This document shows positions 53,568 through 62,787 of a DNA stretch of 64,000 nt, one piece after another (the stretch's first letter is position 1; each line of letters opens with the position of its first letter). The DNA is from Allomuricauda sp. Its GTDB lineage: Bacteria; Bacteroidota; Bacteroidia; Flavobacteriales; Flavobacteriaceae. The translations under genes were made by a program, and so were the position numbers. The stretch is taken from NCBI RefSeq assembly GCF_013911645.1, contig NZ_JACESV010000001.1:124001-188000 (forward strand). The letters are read 5' to 3'. Under the pieces are notes generated by a model, which ran no database searches, was not told the origin of the DNA, and was given only the letters and a program-made list of their open reading frames with translations.

Positions 53568-54413
53568 ATGGTCAATTATAACGGAGCACTTTTAGCGGAA
53601 GACAAGGCAATTTTCACCCACAACAACAGAGCCCTCAAATATGGCGATGCCCTTTTTGAAACGGTTCGTTATGTGAACGGAACCCTCTTTTTTTGGGAAG
53701 ATCACTACTTTAGGTTAATGGCTTCCATGCGTATCCTGCGTATGGAGATTCCCATGGAATTTACCTTGGAGTTTTTGGAGGAGGAAATTAAGAATACCAT
53801 TAAAGCCAACGCGCAGGAAAATGGCGCGGTCCGCGTTCGCTTAACGGTTTTTAGAAACGAAGGAGGCTTGTATGCCCCAAGCACCAACGATGTTTCCTAC
53901 CTTATTGAGACCAGTCCTATGGAGTCCCCTTTTTACATTATTGAAGAGGGCGACTACGAGGTTGAATTGTTCAAGGATTATTATGTAAACAAGGACATGT
54001 TGTCCAACCTAAAATCCACCAACAAAATATTGAATGTGGTGGCCGGAGTTTATGCCCAAGAAAATGGGTATGCCAACTGTTTATTGGTGAATACCGACAA
54101 AAAGGTGGTCGAGGCCATAAATGGAAACCTTTTTTCAGTGAAGGGCAATGAGATAAAAACACCGCCTTTGAGCGATGGTTGCTTGGATGGCATTATCCGA
54201 AAAAACCTTATGAAAATCATCGCCGGTTCCGAGGAACTTGATTTGGTAGAAGCATCCATTTCCCCTTTCGAACTTCAAAAAGTGGATGAACTGTTCATTA
54301 CCAATTCCATAGTGGGCATACAGCCCATCAGCAAATACAGGAAAAAGAAATTTGATAACAAAGTGGCCAAGAGTTTGGTTGGAAAGTTAAATGCCAAAGC
54401 TCGGATTGGATAG
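53568..54413 (+). CDS. Class IV aminotransferase-fold PLP enzyme (aminodeoxychorismate lyase or branched-chain aminotransferase-like)
   Basis: A 281-residue fold-type IV PLP enzyme: NNRALKYGDALFETVRYVNG, VRVRLTVFRNEGGLY, the probable Schiff-base Lys149 in LSNLKSTN, and EAINGNLFSV and TPPLSDGCLDGIIRK at the cofactor site. Family members include PabC, D-amino acid and branched-chain aminotransferases. The short length and the lone gene favour PabC or an unspecified member. The start follows the upstream terminator hairpin without any gap. Confidence 0.85.
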   Translation: MVNYNGALLAEDKAIFTHNNRALKYGDALFETVRYVNGTLFFWEDHYFRLMASMRILRMEIPMEFTLEFLEEEIKNTIKANAQENGAVRVRLTVFRNEGGLYAPSTNDVSYLIETSPMESPFYIIEEGDYEVELFKDYYVNKDMLSNLKSTNKILNVVAGVYAQENGYANCLLVNTDKKVVEAINGNLFSVKGNEIKTPPLSDGCLDGIIRKNLMKIIAGSEELDLVEASISPFELQKVDELFITNSIVGIQPISKYRKKKFDNKVAKSLVGKLNAKARIG

Positions 54414-54414
54414 T

Positions 54415-54975
54415 TTAGTTGAGCGAGGGATTTTCGGGAGCATTCGACCACAAAAGATAATCTCCCCCCAATTCTACCATTTTCTCTTTCCAAAAAGCAT
54501 AGGCAGATTTTTCCAGAATATTGCTTTCGTACTCATTTGGGAGCACTACCCACGATTTGGAAGAAAGTTCTTGGTCCAATTGACTGGTACCCCAGCCAGA
54601 ATACCCCAAGAAAAATCGGATATCCTGTTCGGTGATGGTTCCACTATTGATGAGTTCTACGGTCATTTCAAAATTACCGCCCCAAAAAATACCATCAGAA
54701 ATCTCAATACTGTTTTCAATAAGTTCTGGCACTTTATGGATAAAGTATAGGTTGTCCTGCTCTACTGGCCCGCCATTAAATACTTGAAAAGGGATTGTAA
54801 TATCAGAAATAAGGTCGCAAATGGTATAGTCCAAAGGTTTGTTCAAAATAAAGCCTACCGAGCCTTCGTTGTTGTGCTCAGCGATAAGTACTACCGACCT
54901 ATTGAAAGAAATATCACCCGTAAGTGATGGTTCTGCAACAAGTAAATTCCCTTTTTTAGGCTTTTGACTTACCAT
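54415..54975 (-). CDS. YqgE/AlgH family protein
   Basis: A 186-residue UPF0301 protein with GNLLVAEPSLTGDISFNRSV, VGFILNKPLDYTICDL, NGGPVEQDNLYFIHKVPEL and RFFLGYSGWGTSQLDQEL. Cellular role unsettled (AlgH was named as an alginate regulator in Pseudomonas). It is convergent with the PLP-enzyme gene, one base between stops. Confidence 0.92.
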   Translation of the reverse strand: MVSQKPKKGNLLVAEPSLTGDISFNRSVVLIAEHNNEGSVGFILNKPLDYTICDLISDITIPFQVFNGGPVEQDNLYFIHKVPELIENSIEISDGIFWGGNFEMTVELINSGTITEQDIRFFLGYSGWGTSQLDQELSSKSWVVLPNEYESNILEKSAYAFWKEKMVELGGDYLLWSNAPENPSLN

Positions 54976-55045
54976 TTACATTTTTTCTTGTACTTAAATT
55001 TAACATATTATTCTACATATGCAAAAAACACAACGCATATAAACT

Positions 55046-55073
55046 AAAAAAGCACCCCTAAAGGAGTGCTTTC
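55046..55073 (-). terminator. Rho-independent terminator of the HU gene
   Basis: On the reverse strand AGCACTCCTTTAGGGGTGCT forms a GC-rich stem followed by T6, 22 bases past the HU stop. Confidence 0.85.
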
Positions 55074-55094
55074 GTATATTAAATAAATAATTGA

Positions 55095-55367
55095 TTAGTT
55101 AACTGCACCGCTCAATTCAGCACCTGCTTTGAACTTTACAACGTTCTTAGCGGCAATCTTAATGGTAGCTCCAGTTTGTGGGTTTCTACCTTCTCTAGCA
55201 CTTCTTTTGGAAACTGACCAAGAACCAAAACCTACCAAGGAAACTCTGTCTCCTTTTTTAAGCGTTCCTTCTACATTTCCCAAGAAAGATTCCAATGCTT
55301 TTTTTGCTGCTGCCTTAGTGATGCCAGCATCAGCTGCCATAGCATCGATTAATTCTGTTTTGTTCAT
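55095..55367 (-). CDS. HU-family DNA-binding protein
   Basis: A 90-residue histone-like protein: MNKTELIDAMAADAGITKAA, VSLVGFGSWSVSKRSAREGR and NPQTGATIKIAAKNVVKFKA. This is the canonical HU size and arm motif (RNPQTG), so a standard nucleoid protein. Monocistronic, with its own terminator. Confidence 0.95.
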   Translation of the reverse strand: MNKTELIDAMAADAGITKAAAKKALESFLGNVEGTLKKGDRVSLVGFGSWSVSKRSAREGRNPQTGATIKIAAKNVVKFKAGAELSGAVN

Positions 55368-55543
55368 AATGGAATTAAATTAATTGTTGTTAATATAATT
55401 TTAATGCTGAACAAATTTATATGGATTTGCGTCTCACGCAAGTAAAACCAAGGGAAATAGGGATTTTTGTTGATAACTTGAAACGTTTGTTGATAAAGTC
55501 GGAAAAAAACGACAACTTTTCCCAGCCCAATCGTGGCAAGGCT

Positions 55544-56506
55544 TTAGCGAAGATGTGCTTCTTTATCAAGATTCAACCCATTCAAAATCTCCATTATTTG
55601 CATTCTTCGCTTTCCCGGAAGTTGCAATTCCAATAAAGAAATATAGCCTTCTTTTACGGCGACTTTCAACGATTTTTTTTCTGCCAACAGTTTTCCAATG
55701 TTATAGTCGTGTTCGGCCTGTTCCATTTTGGTTTTAAAAATCTTCATTTGGTCGGCCTTTCCATCATTCACAAATTGTGTCCATGCCCCAGGATAGGGAC
55801 TCAATCCTCGAATATGATTATAAATATCCTTTATAGGGGCATTCCAATCAATTCGGCAGGTATCCTTATGGATTTTTGGTGCAGGTTTAAGTTCCAAGCT
55901 TTCATCTTGTGCTTGTCTTGTTACGGTTCCGGCTTCAATCTGCTTGCAGGTATCCACCACTAAATCGGCACCGAGCTCCATTAACCTATCGTGCAAGGTT
56001 CCAGCACTGTCATTAGGCAGTATTTTTTCTGTTTTTTGAAGTACGATGTTTCCCGTGTCAATTTCTTCATCAATAAAAAAGGTAGTAACACCTGTTTCCG
56101 TTTCTCCGTTGATTATTGCCCAATTGATTGGTGCTGCGCCGCGATATTGAGGAAGGAGGGAAGCATGAAGGTTAAAGGTGCCGTGCTCGGGCATTTGCCA
56201 AACTATTTTGGGCAACATCCTAAAGGCCACGACCACCTGCAAATTGGCATCGAGGTTTTTGAGTTCTTCCAAAAAAGCCTCGTCCTTTAAGTTGGTGGGT
56301 TGCAATACCTTTAGATTGTGTTGCACCGCAAATTGCTTTACGGCAGATTCCTGAACCTTACGGCCACGGCCTGCGGGCTTGTCCGGTGCGGTAATGACAC
56401 CAACTACATTAAAATTGGCATCCAAAATCTTTTTGAGGATGCCCACGGCAAAATCCGGGGTGCCCATAAATACGATGCGCAGGGAATTATTTTTTGATGT
56501 ACTCAT
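55544..56506 (-). CDS. fmt: Methionyl-tRNA formyltransferase
   Basis: A 320-residue enzyme that formylates initiator Met-tRNA. Motifs: RIVFMGTPDFAVGILKKIL, the catalytic region FNLHASLLPQYRGAAPINWA, and INGETETGVTTFFIDEEIDTG; the C-terminal OB-like domain is present. Its start lies 20 bases inside the end of recQ, so translation of the two is coupled. Confidence 0.96.
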   Translation of the reverse strand: MSTSKNNSLRIVFMGTPDFAVGILKKILDANFNVVGVITAPDKPAGRGRKVQESAVKQFAVQHNLKVLQPTNLKDEAFLEELKNLDANLQVVVAFRMLPKIVWQMPEHGTFNLHASLLPQYRGAAPINWAIINGETETGVTTFFIDEEIDTGNIVLQKTEKILPNDSAGTLHDRLMELGADLVVDTCKQIEAGTVTRQAQDESLELKPAPKIHKDTCRIDWNAPIKDIYNHIRGLSPYPGAWTQFVNDGKADQMKIFKTKMEQAEHDYNIGKLLAEKKSLKVAVKEGYISLLELQLPGKRRMQIMEILNGLNLDKEAHLR

Positions 56507-58379
56507 TCTTAAAATTTAGGGAGACCAGCTCATCTGCCAGCAGTCTTTCCAATGTTTTTAAAAGTTCTTTTTCGTTTGCCCCAATTGCTTTTTCCAACTG
56601 TCGGGAACTGTGGGGACGAATTTCCAAAAGTTCCATGATTCTTTTCTCTAAATCATAGGGAGATGCCACCTTTTCTTTCTTGGTGCAAATATCGCATGTA
56701 CCGCACTTTTCTGTGGTCTTTTCTCCAAAATAATTCAGTAAGTAAACACTACGGCATACCTTTTTATTGGAAACATAGCCTAGCATAGCCGCCATGTTGT
56801 TCTGCTTCACCTGATTGAAATCCTTGATTTTTTTGGCAAATAGGTTAATGGTATGGTCATCTTCCCTAGGTACCAAAAAAGTAATCTCTAGGTCGCTGGT
56901 ATTGTTTTGATACTCCACAATGCCATCGTCGGCGAGTTGTTGGAGGACTTGTTTTAAGTACTCCTCGCTCGCCCCAGTTTTTTTGGACAACATATACAGG
57001 TTAATTTTGGTCTCGTACTCGGTAATGCCCCCGTATGTGCGCAAAATGGTCTGTATTATCGGGGCAGTTTTCCTGTTTTTGTCCAAATATTCAAATATCC
57101 CGGATTTGGAGGCTACAAACTGAAGGGTGGTTTTCTCCTTAAAATTTTCAGCAAGCGATAAAACGGAATTCTGATCCAAAACACGGATGGCATTAAAGGT
57201 CATGTTTGGGTTAAACTCGTACCGTTTACAAAACGCATTGAATTTGAAGGCCAAAGGTTCCGAAACCAATTCACCATACGATATTTGAAAATAGTTGTTG
57301 AGTTTGGAATATACTTTTTTAACGAAGGACACATCGGGCAAGGTGGACAAAAATTGTTGCTTTGCTTTATCCTTGTCTTCTTTTGAAGTTAAAATAATGG
57401 CTGTGGATGGTTTACCGTCACGTCCCGCTCTTCCTGCTTCTTGAAAATAGCTTTCCAAACTATCGGGTATATGATAGTGGGCTACCAAACGAACATCGGG
57501 TTTGTCCACCCCCATACCAAAAGCATTGGTGGCTACCATTGCCCTTACTTTACCGCTTAACCAAAGGTTAAGTTTTTCTTCCTTATCGGATTTTGGAATT
57601 CCACCATGAAAGAATGAAGCAGAAATACCATTCTTGATTAAAAAGTTGGCCAAGGAAATGGACATTTTTCTGGAGCGAACATAAACAATGGCACTTCCAG
57701 GGACTTTGTCCATGTATTTTTTAAGCTGATACAATTTGTCCTCGGAACGCTTTACCCTAAAATTAATGTTGGAGCGGGAGAAAGAATCTTTGAAGATCGC
57801 TACATTTTCCAATTCCAAGTTTTCCACAATGTCGTTTACCACTCGTGGGGTAGCCGTTGCTGTTAGGGCAATCATCGGTTTATTGGGCACCAGTTCTTTT
57901 AAAACGGCACATTCGAGATAGGCAGGTCTAAAATCGTTTCCCCATTGCGATATACAATGGGCCTCATCAATAGCAATAAGGTTGACATTCATTTGTGGGA
58001 TGCGCTCCTGTACAATGGTTTGTTGTAGCCTTTCGGGAGATAGGTACAGGAATTTGTAGTTGCCATAAAGGCAATTGTCCAAAAGATCATTAAGCTCATC
58101 TGGGGGAATGCCGCCAGTTAGGGCAACGGCTTTAACACCCCTTTTTTTTAGTTGCGCCACTTGATCTTGAATAAGGGCCACCAAAGGTGAGACCACAATA
58201 CAGATGCCTTCCATGGCCAAAGACGGAACTTGGTAGCAAATGGATTTACCACCACCTGTGGGCATCAAGGCCAAAACGTCTTTGCCAGAAAGTACGTTGT
58301 CTATAATTTCCTTTTGAGATCCTCTGAAATCATCATAACCCCAAAAATTTTTTAAAATGCTTGTGGTGTCCTTATGCAC
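56487..58379 (-). CDS. recQ: ATP-dependent DNA helicase RecQ
   Basis: A 630-residue helicase: Walker A MPTGGGKSICYQVP, DEAHCISQWGNDFRP, TATATPRV, QEAGRAGRDGKPS, and a RecQ-C zinc-binding block with Cys residues (ECGT-like EKCGTCDICTKKE). The HRDC domain does not look complete, as in many RecQ of this phylum. The start is GTG at 58379 and overlaps the stop of the upstream ATPase gene (TAGTG). Encoded with fmt. Confidence 0.93.
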   Translation of the reverse strand: MHKDTTSILKNFWGYDDFRGSQKEIIDNVLSGKDVLALMPTGGGKSICYQVPSLAMEGICIVVSPLVALIQDQVAQLKKRGVKAVALTGGIPPDELNDLLDNCLYGNYKFLYLSPERLQQTIVQERIPQMNVNLIAIDEAHCISQWGNDFRPAYLECAVLKELVPNKPMIALTATATPRVVNDIVENLELENVAIFKDSFSRSNINFRVKRSEDKLYQLKKYMDKVPGSAIVYVRSRKMSISLANFLIKNGISASFFHGGIPKSDKEEKLNLWLSGKVRAMVATNAFGMGVDKPDVRLVAHYHIPDSLESYFQEAGRAGRDGKPSTAIILTSKEDKDKAKQQFLSTLPDVSFVKKVYSKLNNYFQISYGELVSEPLAFKFNAFCKRYEFNPNMTFNAIRVLDQNSVLSLAENFKEKTTLQFVASKSGIFEYLDKNRKTAPIIQTILRTYGGITEYETKINLYMLSKKTGASEEYLKQVLQQLADDGIVEYQNNTSDLEITFLVPREDDHTINLFAKKIKDFNQVKQNNMAAMLGYVSNKKVCRSVYLLNYFGEKTTEKCGTCDICTKKEKVASPYDLEKRIMELLEIRPHSSRQLEKAIGANEKELLKTLERLLADELVSLNFKNEYIKK

Positions 58380-58942
58380 TATAATTTATTAAGTGTTTCC
58401 AAAATAAAATCAATCCGATTTGGGACTGCATCTTTTGGCACTTCAATGGGGTTATAACCAAATTGGGTGTATGTTTTCATCAAGGAATGATGGATGCTTT
58501 CGGCTTCCTCAAAGGTTTCCAATCTTTCGTTGTCGGAAACATATATCTCTTGCCATGGGGGAACAATAAAAACAGAATCATACCTATGGTTCTCGCAATG
58601 GGAAATAAAGTGTTGGTCATAGGTTTGACCAAAAAAGTCCATATAAGCGAGCACATCTGGGATGCCCCGATCAAAAAAACTTACGGGAACATCTATTTTT
58701 AAGGACTGTTGGTAATGTGCAGTTCTGCCCCGAAGCAAATCTTTGTTGAATTGCATGGCATCGTCAACAAACACCAAAGGGTTGGAAATATATTCCTCGG
58801 ACTGCCCTTCCTGCTTGGCTTTGGAGGTCATATCCCGAATAATTTCGTGAAAACAATAAAAACCTTTGCTTTCCAATCCATTTACTATGGATGTTTTGCC
58901 CGTTCCGGGTGCTCCCGTGATAACTATCTTATTCTTGCCCAA
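58379..58942 (-). CDS. P-loop NTPase of the AAA_28 (NadR/Ttd14-like) family
   Basis: A 187-residue P-loop protein starting KIVITGAPGTGKTSIVNGLE, with CFHEIIRDM after the first strand and FFDRGIPDVLAY as the lid/substrate segment. The pattern resembles small kinases, but no substrate is known. I chose the TTG at 58942, giving LGKNKIVITGAPG, since the ATG at 59032 overlaps the divergent gene's start and would add 30 hydrophobic residues. First gene of the ATPase-recQ-fmt string. Confidence 0.75.
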   Translation of the reverse strand: MGKNKIVITGAPGTGKTSIVNGLESKGFYCFHEIIRDMTSKAKQEGQSEEYISNPLVFVDDAMQFNKDLLRGRTAHYQQSLKIDVPVSFFDRGIPDVLAYMDFFGQTYDQHFISHCENHRYDSVFIVPPWQEIYVSDNERLETFEEAESIHHSLMKTYTQFGYNPIEVPKDAVPNRIDFILETLNKL

Positions 58943-59030
58943 AGACCTTAAATTAATAATACAAAGTAATGAAAACGCCAGAAGGAAAAAAAATTCTAGG
59001 TTAAGCCATATATTTGTAGAAAAATGCGGC

Positions 59031-59318
59031 ATGGATAAAAAGAGTACAGAGGAGTTCTATACAAAGCTTAGGGAAAAATTATTGGAGACCACAAATTGGC
59101 CATCCGATTATCTCTATAAATTTATAGTGCCTACGGATGAAAAGCGCATTGCCCAGATAAATAAGATTTTTGATAACACTGGTGCGGTTATTGAATCCAA
59201 AAAGTCAAAAAAGGGTACGTACACCAGTCTTTCCGTTATGGTGCATTTAAAAAACCCCGACGAGGTAATAAAAAAATACAAAGAAGTTTCCGTGGTGGAA
59301 GGTGTAATTTCCCTGTAA
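59031..59318 (+). CDS. DUF493-family protein
   Basis: A 95-residue ferredoxin-like protein: FYTKLREKLLETTNWPSDYL, YKFIVPTDEKRIAQIN, SKKGTYTSLSVMVHLKNPDE. DUF493 (YbeD-like) proteins are small and conserved, with a lipoate- or regulation-related role suggested but unproven. Start at ATG 59031; codons further upstream are antisense to the ATPase gene. Confidence 0.88.
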   Translation: MDKKSTEEFYTKLREKLLETTNWPSDYLYKFIVPTDEKRIAQINKIFDNTGAVIESKKSKKGTYTSLSVMVHLKNPDEVIKKYKEVSVVEGVISL

Positions 59319-59401
59319 TCCCATTGTTTGCGATAATTTTCTTAATTTGCAGTCGTTATCACGATTGACTTTCCAATAATCAAGTTTCTAAATACATTAA
59401 T

Positions 59402-60052
59402 TTGAACGAAGTATACAACTTAGAATACAATACAGAGCGTCCAAAACTCTTTATACCCGAGTATGGCCGCCATTTTCAGAAAATGGTAGATCACGCTGTT
59501 GCTATTGAAGACCGAGACGAACGCAATAAAGTGGCGAAATCCATTATTAGCGTAATGGGGAATTTACAGCCCCATTTAAGGGATGTCCCGGATTTTCAGC
59601 ACAAACTATGGGACCAATTGTTTATCATGGCCGATTTTAAATTGGACGTGGATTCACCTTTCCCGATTACTTCAAAAGAAGTTTTGCAACAACGACCAGA
59701 ACCTTTGGAATACCCGCAAAACCATCCAAAATACCGTTTTTATGGCAATAACATCAAAAGAATGATTGATGTTGCCGTGAAATGGGAAGAAGGGGATATG
59801 AGGTCTGGCTTGGAATACGCCATTGCCAACCACATGAAAAAATGTTACTTGGTCTGGAACAAGGATACCGTGGAAGACTCCGTAATCTTCAATCACCTTA
59901 AAGAACTTAGTGACGGACAAATAGATTTGGCCAAAAGTGAGGAAAGCTTAACGGAAAGTGGACAGTTCCTTAAAAATAGACCAAGCACTAGGTCCAGCAG
60001 CAACAATAACAGAGGTAAAAAAGGGCAAAGAAGTCGCAAAAAACGATATTAA
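59402..60052 (+). CDS. DUF4290 domain protein
   Basis: A 216-residue protein of a Bacteroidota-specific family: YNLEYNTERPKLFIPEYGRH, QKMVDHAVAIEDRDERNKVA, QHPKYRFYGNNI-like NHPKYRFYGNNIKRMIDVAV, and a basic, low-complexity tail (SSSNNNRGKKGQRSRKKRY) that could bind RNA or DNA. Translation appears to start at TTG 59402. It is 15 bp before murA, so both are probably in one transcript. Confidence 0.9.
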   Translation: MNEVYNLEYNTERPKLFIPEYGRHFQKMVDHAVAIEDRDERNKVAKSIISVMGNLQPHLRDVPDFQHKLWDQLFIMADFKLDVDSPFPITSKEVLQQRPEPLEYPQNHPKYRFYGNNIKRMIDVAVKWEEGDMRSGLEYAIANHMKKCYLVWNKDTVEDSVIFNHLKELSDGQIDLAKSEESLTESGQFLKNRPSTRSSSNNNRGKKGQRSRKKRY

Positions 60053-60067
60053 ATTCCAAGGGAATAG

Positions 60068-61375
60068 ATGGGTACATTTCGAATAGAGGGCGGACACCAA
60101 TTGCATGGTGAAATTACTCCCCAAGGAGCAAAGAACGAGGCACTTCAGATTCTTTGCGCCGTATTACTTTCAGAAGAGAAAATTACCATAAACAATATAC
60201 CGGACATTGTCGATGTCAATAAACTGATTGCCCTTCTCGAAGATTTGGGTGTAAAAATCCAGAAAAAGGGCAAAGGTACTTATACCTTTAAGGCAGACGA
60301 TGTCAACTTGGATTATTTACAATCTGCCAAGTTCAAAGAAGATGGAAGGGGGCTTCGGGGTTCCATTATGCTGGTCGGCCCATTATTGGCAAGGTTCGGC
60401 AAGGGATACATTCCAAAACCTGGTGGCGATAAAATTGGTAGAAGAAGATTGGATACTCATTTCGAAGGATTTATCAAACTTGGTGCACAGTTCCGTTATA
60501 ACAAAGAAGAATACTTTTACGGGGTAGAAGCCGATAAACTCAAGGGCACCTATATGCTTTTGGATGAAGCATCGGTAACCGGTACGGCCAACATTGTAAT
60601 GGCTGCTGTTTTGGCCGAAGGCACGACTACCATTTACAATGCCGCTTGCGAGCCTTATTTACAGCAATTGTGCAATATGTTGAACCGCATGGGGGCAAAA
60701 ATCTCCGGAATTGGTTCAAATCTGTTGACGATTGAAGGCGTGGATTCTTTGAAAGGGACAGAGCATACCATGTTGCCCGATATGATTGAAATTGGTAGCT
60801 GGATAGGTCTGGCTGCCATGACGCAAAGCGAGCTTACCATAAAAAATGTGAGCTGGGACGATTTGGGTCAAATTCCGACGGTTTTCCGAAAGTTGGGAAT
60901 AAACGTGGAGCGAAGGGATGATGACATCTTTATTCCGAAGCACGAAGATGGCTACGAGATCCAAAATTTTATCGATGGCTCTATACTGACCATTGCCGAT
61001 GCGCCATGGCCTGGATTGACCCCGGATTTATTGAGCATCATATTAGTGGTTGCCACTCAGGCCAAGGGAGAAGTGCTCATTCATCAAAAAATGTTCGAAA
61101 GCCGTTTGTTCTTTGTGGACAAACTCATCGACATGGGGGCAAAAATTATTCTTTGCGATCCACACCGGGCCACAGTTATTGGGCACGATTTTAAATCAAC
61201 ACTAAAGGCTACCACCATGGTATCGCCTGATATTAGGGCAGGGGTGTCCCTTTTGATAGCAGCACTTTCTGCCAAGGGTACTTCCACCATTCATAATATT
61301 GAGCAAATTGACCGTGGTTATGAAAACATTGATGAACGTTTACGTGCCATAGGCGCCAATATTGTTAGGGTTTAA
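60068..61375 (+). CDS. murA: UDP-N-acetylglucosamine 1-carboxyvinyltransferase
   Basis: A 435-residue enzyme for the first committed step of peptidoglycan synthesis. EPSP-synthase-fold repeats; QGAKNEALQILCAVLL (substrate Lys and Asn), RGSIMLVGPLLARFGKG, PDMIEIGSWIGLAAMT and RAGVSLLIAAL. The catalytic-loop Cys attacked by fosfomycin (PGGCxIG) is Asp121 here, in PGGDKIG. Asp at this place is known to preserve catalysis and give intrinsic fosfomycin resistance in other bacteria. Confidence 0.96.
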   Translation: MGTFRIEGGHQLHGEITPQGAKNEALQILCAVLLSEEKITINNIPDIVDVNKLIALLEDLGVKIQKKGKGTYTFKADDVNLDYLQSAKFKEDGRGLRGSIMLVGPLLARFGKGYIPKPGGDKIGRRRLDTHFEGFIKLGAQFRYNKEEYFYGVEADKLKGTYMLLDEASVTGTANIVMAAVLAEGTTTIYNAACEPYLQQLCNMLNRMGAKISGIGSNLLTIEGVDSLKGTEHTMLPDMIEIGSWIGLAAMTQSELTIKNVSWDDLGQIPTVFRKLGINVERRDDDIFIPKHEDGYEIQNFIDGSILTIADAPWPGLTPDLLSIILVVATQAKGEVLIHQKMFESRLFFVDKLIDMGAKIILCDPHRATVIGHDFKSTLKATTMVSPDIRAGVSLLIAALSAKGTSTIHNIEQIDRGYENIDERLRAIGANIVRV

Positions 61376-61390
61376 CCAGTTTTATTATCA

Positions 61391-61616
61391 AGTTAAAGGT
61401 TAAAACCCTGCAAACTCAAACTTGCCTAACGGCAGTAAGGTTTCATTGCAGTTACTTTAGTTTCTATAAATTTTATGGCTGCTCCCCTCTCCAGTCTCCC
61501 CAAGGGGAGAAGTTTCCCTCCTTTGGAGGGATTAAGGGAGGACCTGATATCAGATGACAAAGAATTTCATTCTTTTCTTTTAAAACTATGGATTTCAAAT
61601 CCATAGTGATTTATTT
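61391..61616. repeat. Intergenic repeat copy 1, ending at the pirin stop codon
   Basis: About 200 bases shared with 62788-62985: the opening AGTTAAAGGTTAAAACCCTG, an AT-rich part, a CTCCCC/GGGGAG hairpin zone ending GGGATTAAGGGAGGAC, and a closing CTATGGATTT hairpin. This copy has an extra stretch of about 28 bases near its left end. It ends across the TAA of the pirin gene. Confidence 0.85.
61586..61606 (-). terminator. Terminator hairpin of the pirin gene
   Basis: CTATGGATTT-C-AAATCCATAG is a perfect 10-bp inverted repeat five bases past the pirin stop. On the reverse strand it is followed by a short T run. The same hairpin, with one mismatch, ends copy 2 after the amidohydrolase gene. Confidence 0.7.
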
Positions 61617-62612
61617 TTCCACTAACTTCCCGTCAGGGTAAAGTGCGAAACGACTTCTGTTCTTATCGTGCACATTATCTGGGTGTGGCCATGGCCATCC
61701 ACCAAATTGGGTAAGACGGTATTCCTCCATCACTTTTTGGATTTCGGCTTGCGTGTTCATGACGAATGGACCGTATTTGGCGACGGGTTCACCGATTGGT
61801 TTGCCCTGCAATAACATAAAATGAGCTGTTTCCGAACCAGTTTTAATGCTCACTGTTTCGCTAGGGTCCAACACAATCCCAAAGTTAGGATTGATTTTAT
61901 TGTCACCAATATGAATTTCACTGCCCTCATAAAAGTATAGCACACGATTGACCGATTTGTTTGCTTTTGGCAACATATATTCCGAACCTTTATCGACATG
62001 AATGTTCCAAACGGCCACTTCGTTTTCGGGAGTGGCAGCCCAAGAATCAGGAGCAGGTGAAATTGGTGCTACATTTTTATAAGTACCCGCCACTACTTTT
62101 ATTTTGGCATTTTCTTCTTTAACCATTGGGATATCTTCATTCCAGAGCATTTTAAAATGAGGGTCAACAAATTTTCCGGATTTGGGCAGATTCAACCAAA
62201 TCTGGAACAATTCCAAAGGATTTTCATCATCATCTTTTAACAACGGAAACATTTCAGAGTGTTGCACACCTCTTCCGGCTGTCATCCATTGCACATCTCC
62301 TTGACCAAATCTACCAGCAGCTCCCAAAGAATCGGAATGATCGCAAAACCCTTTGTTTACAATGGTGATGGTCTCAAAGCCACAATGGGGATGCGATGGA
62401 AATCCAGGGATGGTCTGTCCGTGGTACATGCGCCATTTTTCGTTGGGGTTGAAATCACTTCCCAAGTTCCTGTTTTTAAGCAAAGAAGCGTCGGGCCCCA
62501 TTTCACCGTTGCCCTTTGGGAAATAATCTAAATGGTACGTACCGAACAAAAATGGATCTAATGTTTGCCAAGGGGTATTCAATGGAAAGGTTTGTAGAAC
62601 GGGATTTTTCAT
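61611..62612 (-). CDS. Pirin-family bicupin protein
   Basis: A 333-residue pirin-like protein. The metal-binding cupin motifs are seen in FPSHPHCGFETITIV (two His) and GRGVQHSEMF (His, Glu). Pirins are iron-binding and some act as quercetinases. This form is longer than typical bacterial YhhW-like pirins. Its 5' side is occupied by the short inverted-repeat element at 62633-62766, and its 3' end by the 200-bp intergenic repeat. Confidence 0.9.
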   Translation of the reverse strand: MKNPVLQTFPLNTPWQTLDPFLFGTYHLDYFPKGNGEMGPDASLLKNRNLGSDFNPNEKWRMYHGQTIPGFPSHPHCGFETITIVNKGFCDHSDSLGAAGRFGQGDVQWMTAGRGVQHSEMFPLLKDDDENPLELFQIWLNLPKSGKFVDPHFKMLWNEDIPMVKEENAKIKVVAGTYKNVAPISPAPDSWAATPENEVAVWNIHVDKGSEYMLPKANKSVNRVLYFYEGSEIHIGDNKINPNFGIVLDPSETVSIKTGSETAHFMLLQGKPIGEPVAKYGPFVMNTQAEIQKVMEEYRLTQFGGWPWPHPDNVHDKNRSRFALYPDGKLVEK

Positions 62613-62632
62613 TATTCAATAATTTACTAGTT

Positions 62633-62766
62633 TGAAGGTGTCTAAAAAGATTATAATCTGTCAGTTCGAGCGCAGTCGAGAACCTAAAGTGTTACTGGTA
62701 GGCAATAGGTTTCGACTCCGCTCAACCTGACAAATTCAGAGGTTTGTTGCTTTTTAGACACCTTCA
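62633..62766. repeat. 134-bp MITE-like element with perfect 17-bp terminal inverted repeats
   Basis: Left end TGAAGGTGTCTAAAAAG (62633-62649) and right end CTTTTTAGACACCTTCA (62750-62766) are exact reverse complements. Inside, 62659-62685 (GTCAGTTCGAGCGCAGTCGA and onward) pairs imperfectly with 62707-62732 (AGGTTTCGACTCCGCTCAAC and onward), so the RNA would fold into one long hairpin. It contains no reading frame. It lies directly upstream of the pirin gene (start 62612). Confidence 0.8.
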
Positions 62767-62787
62767 TCAAATTGTAATTTATTTTCT

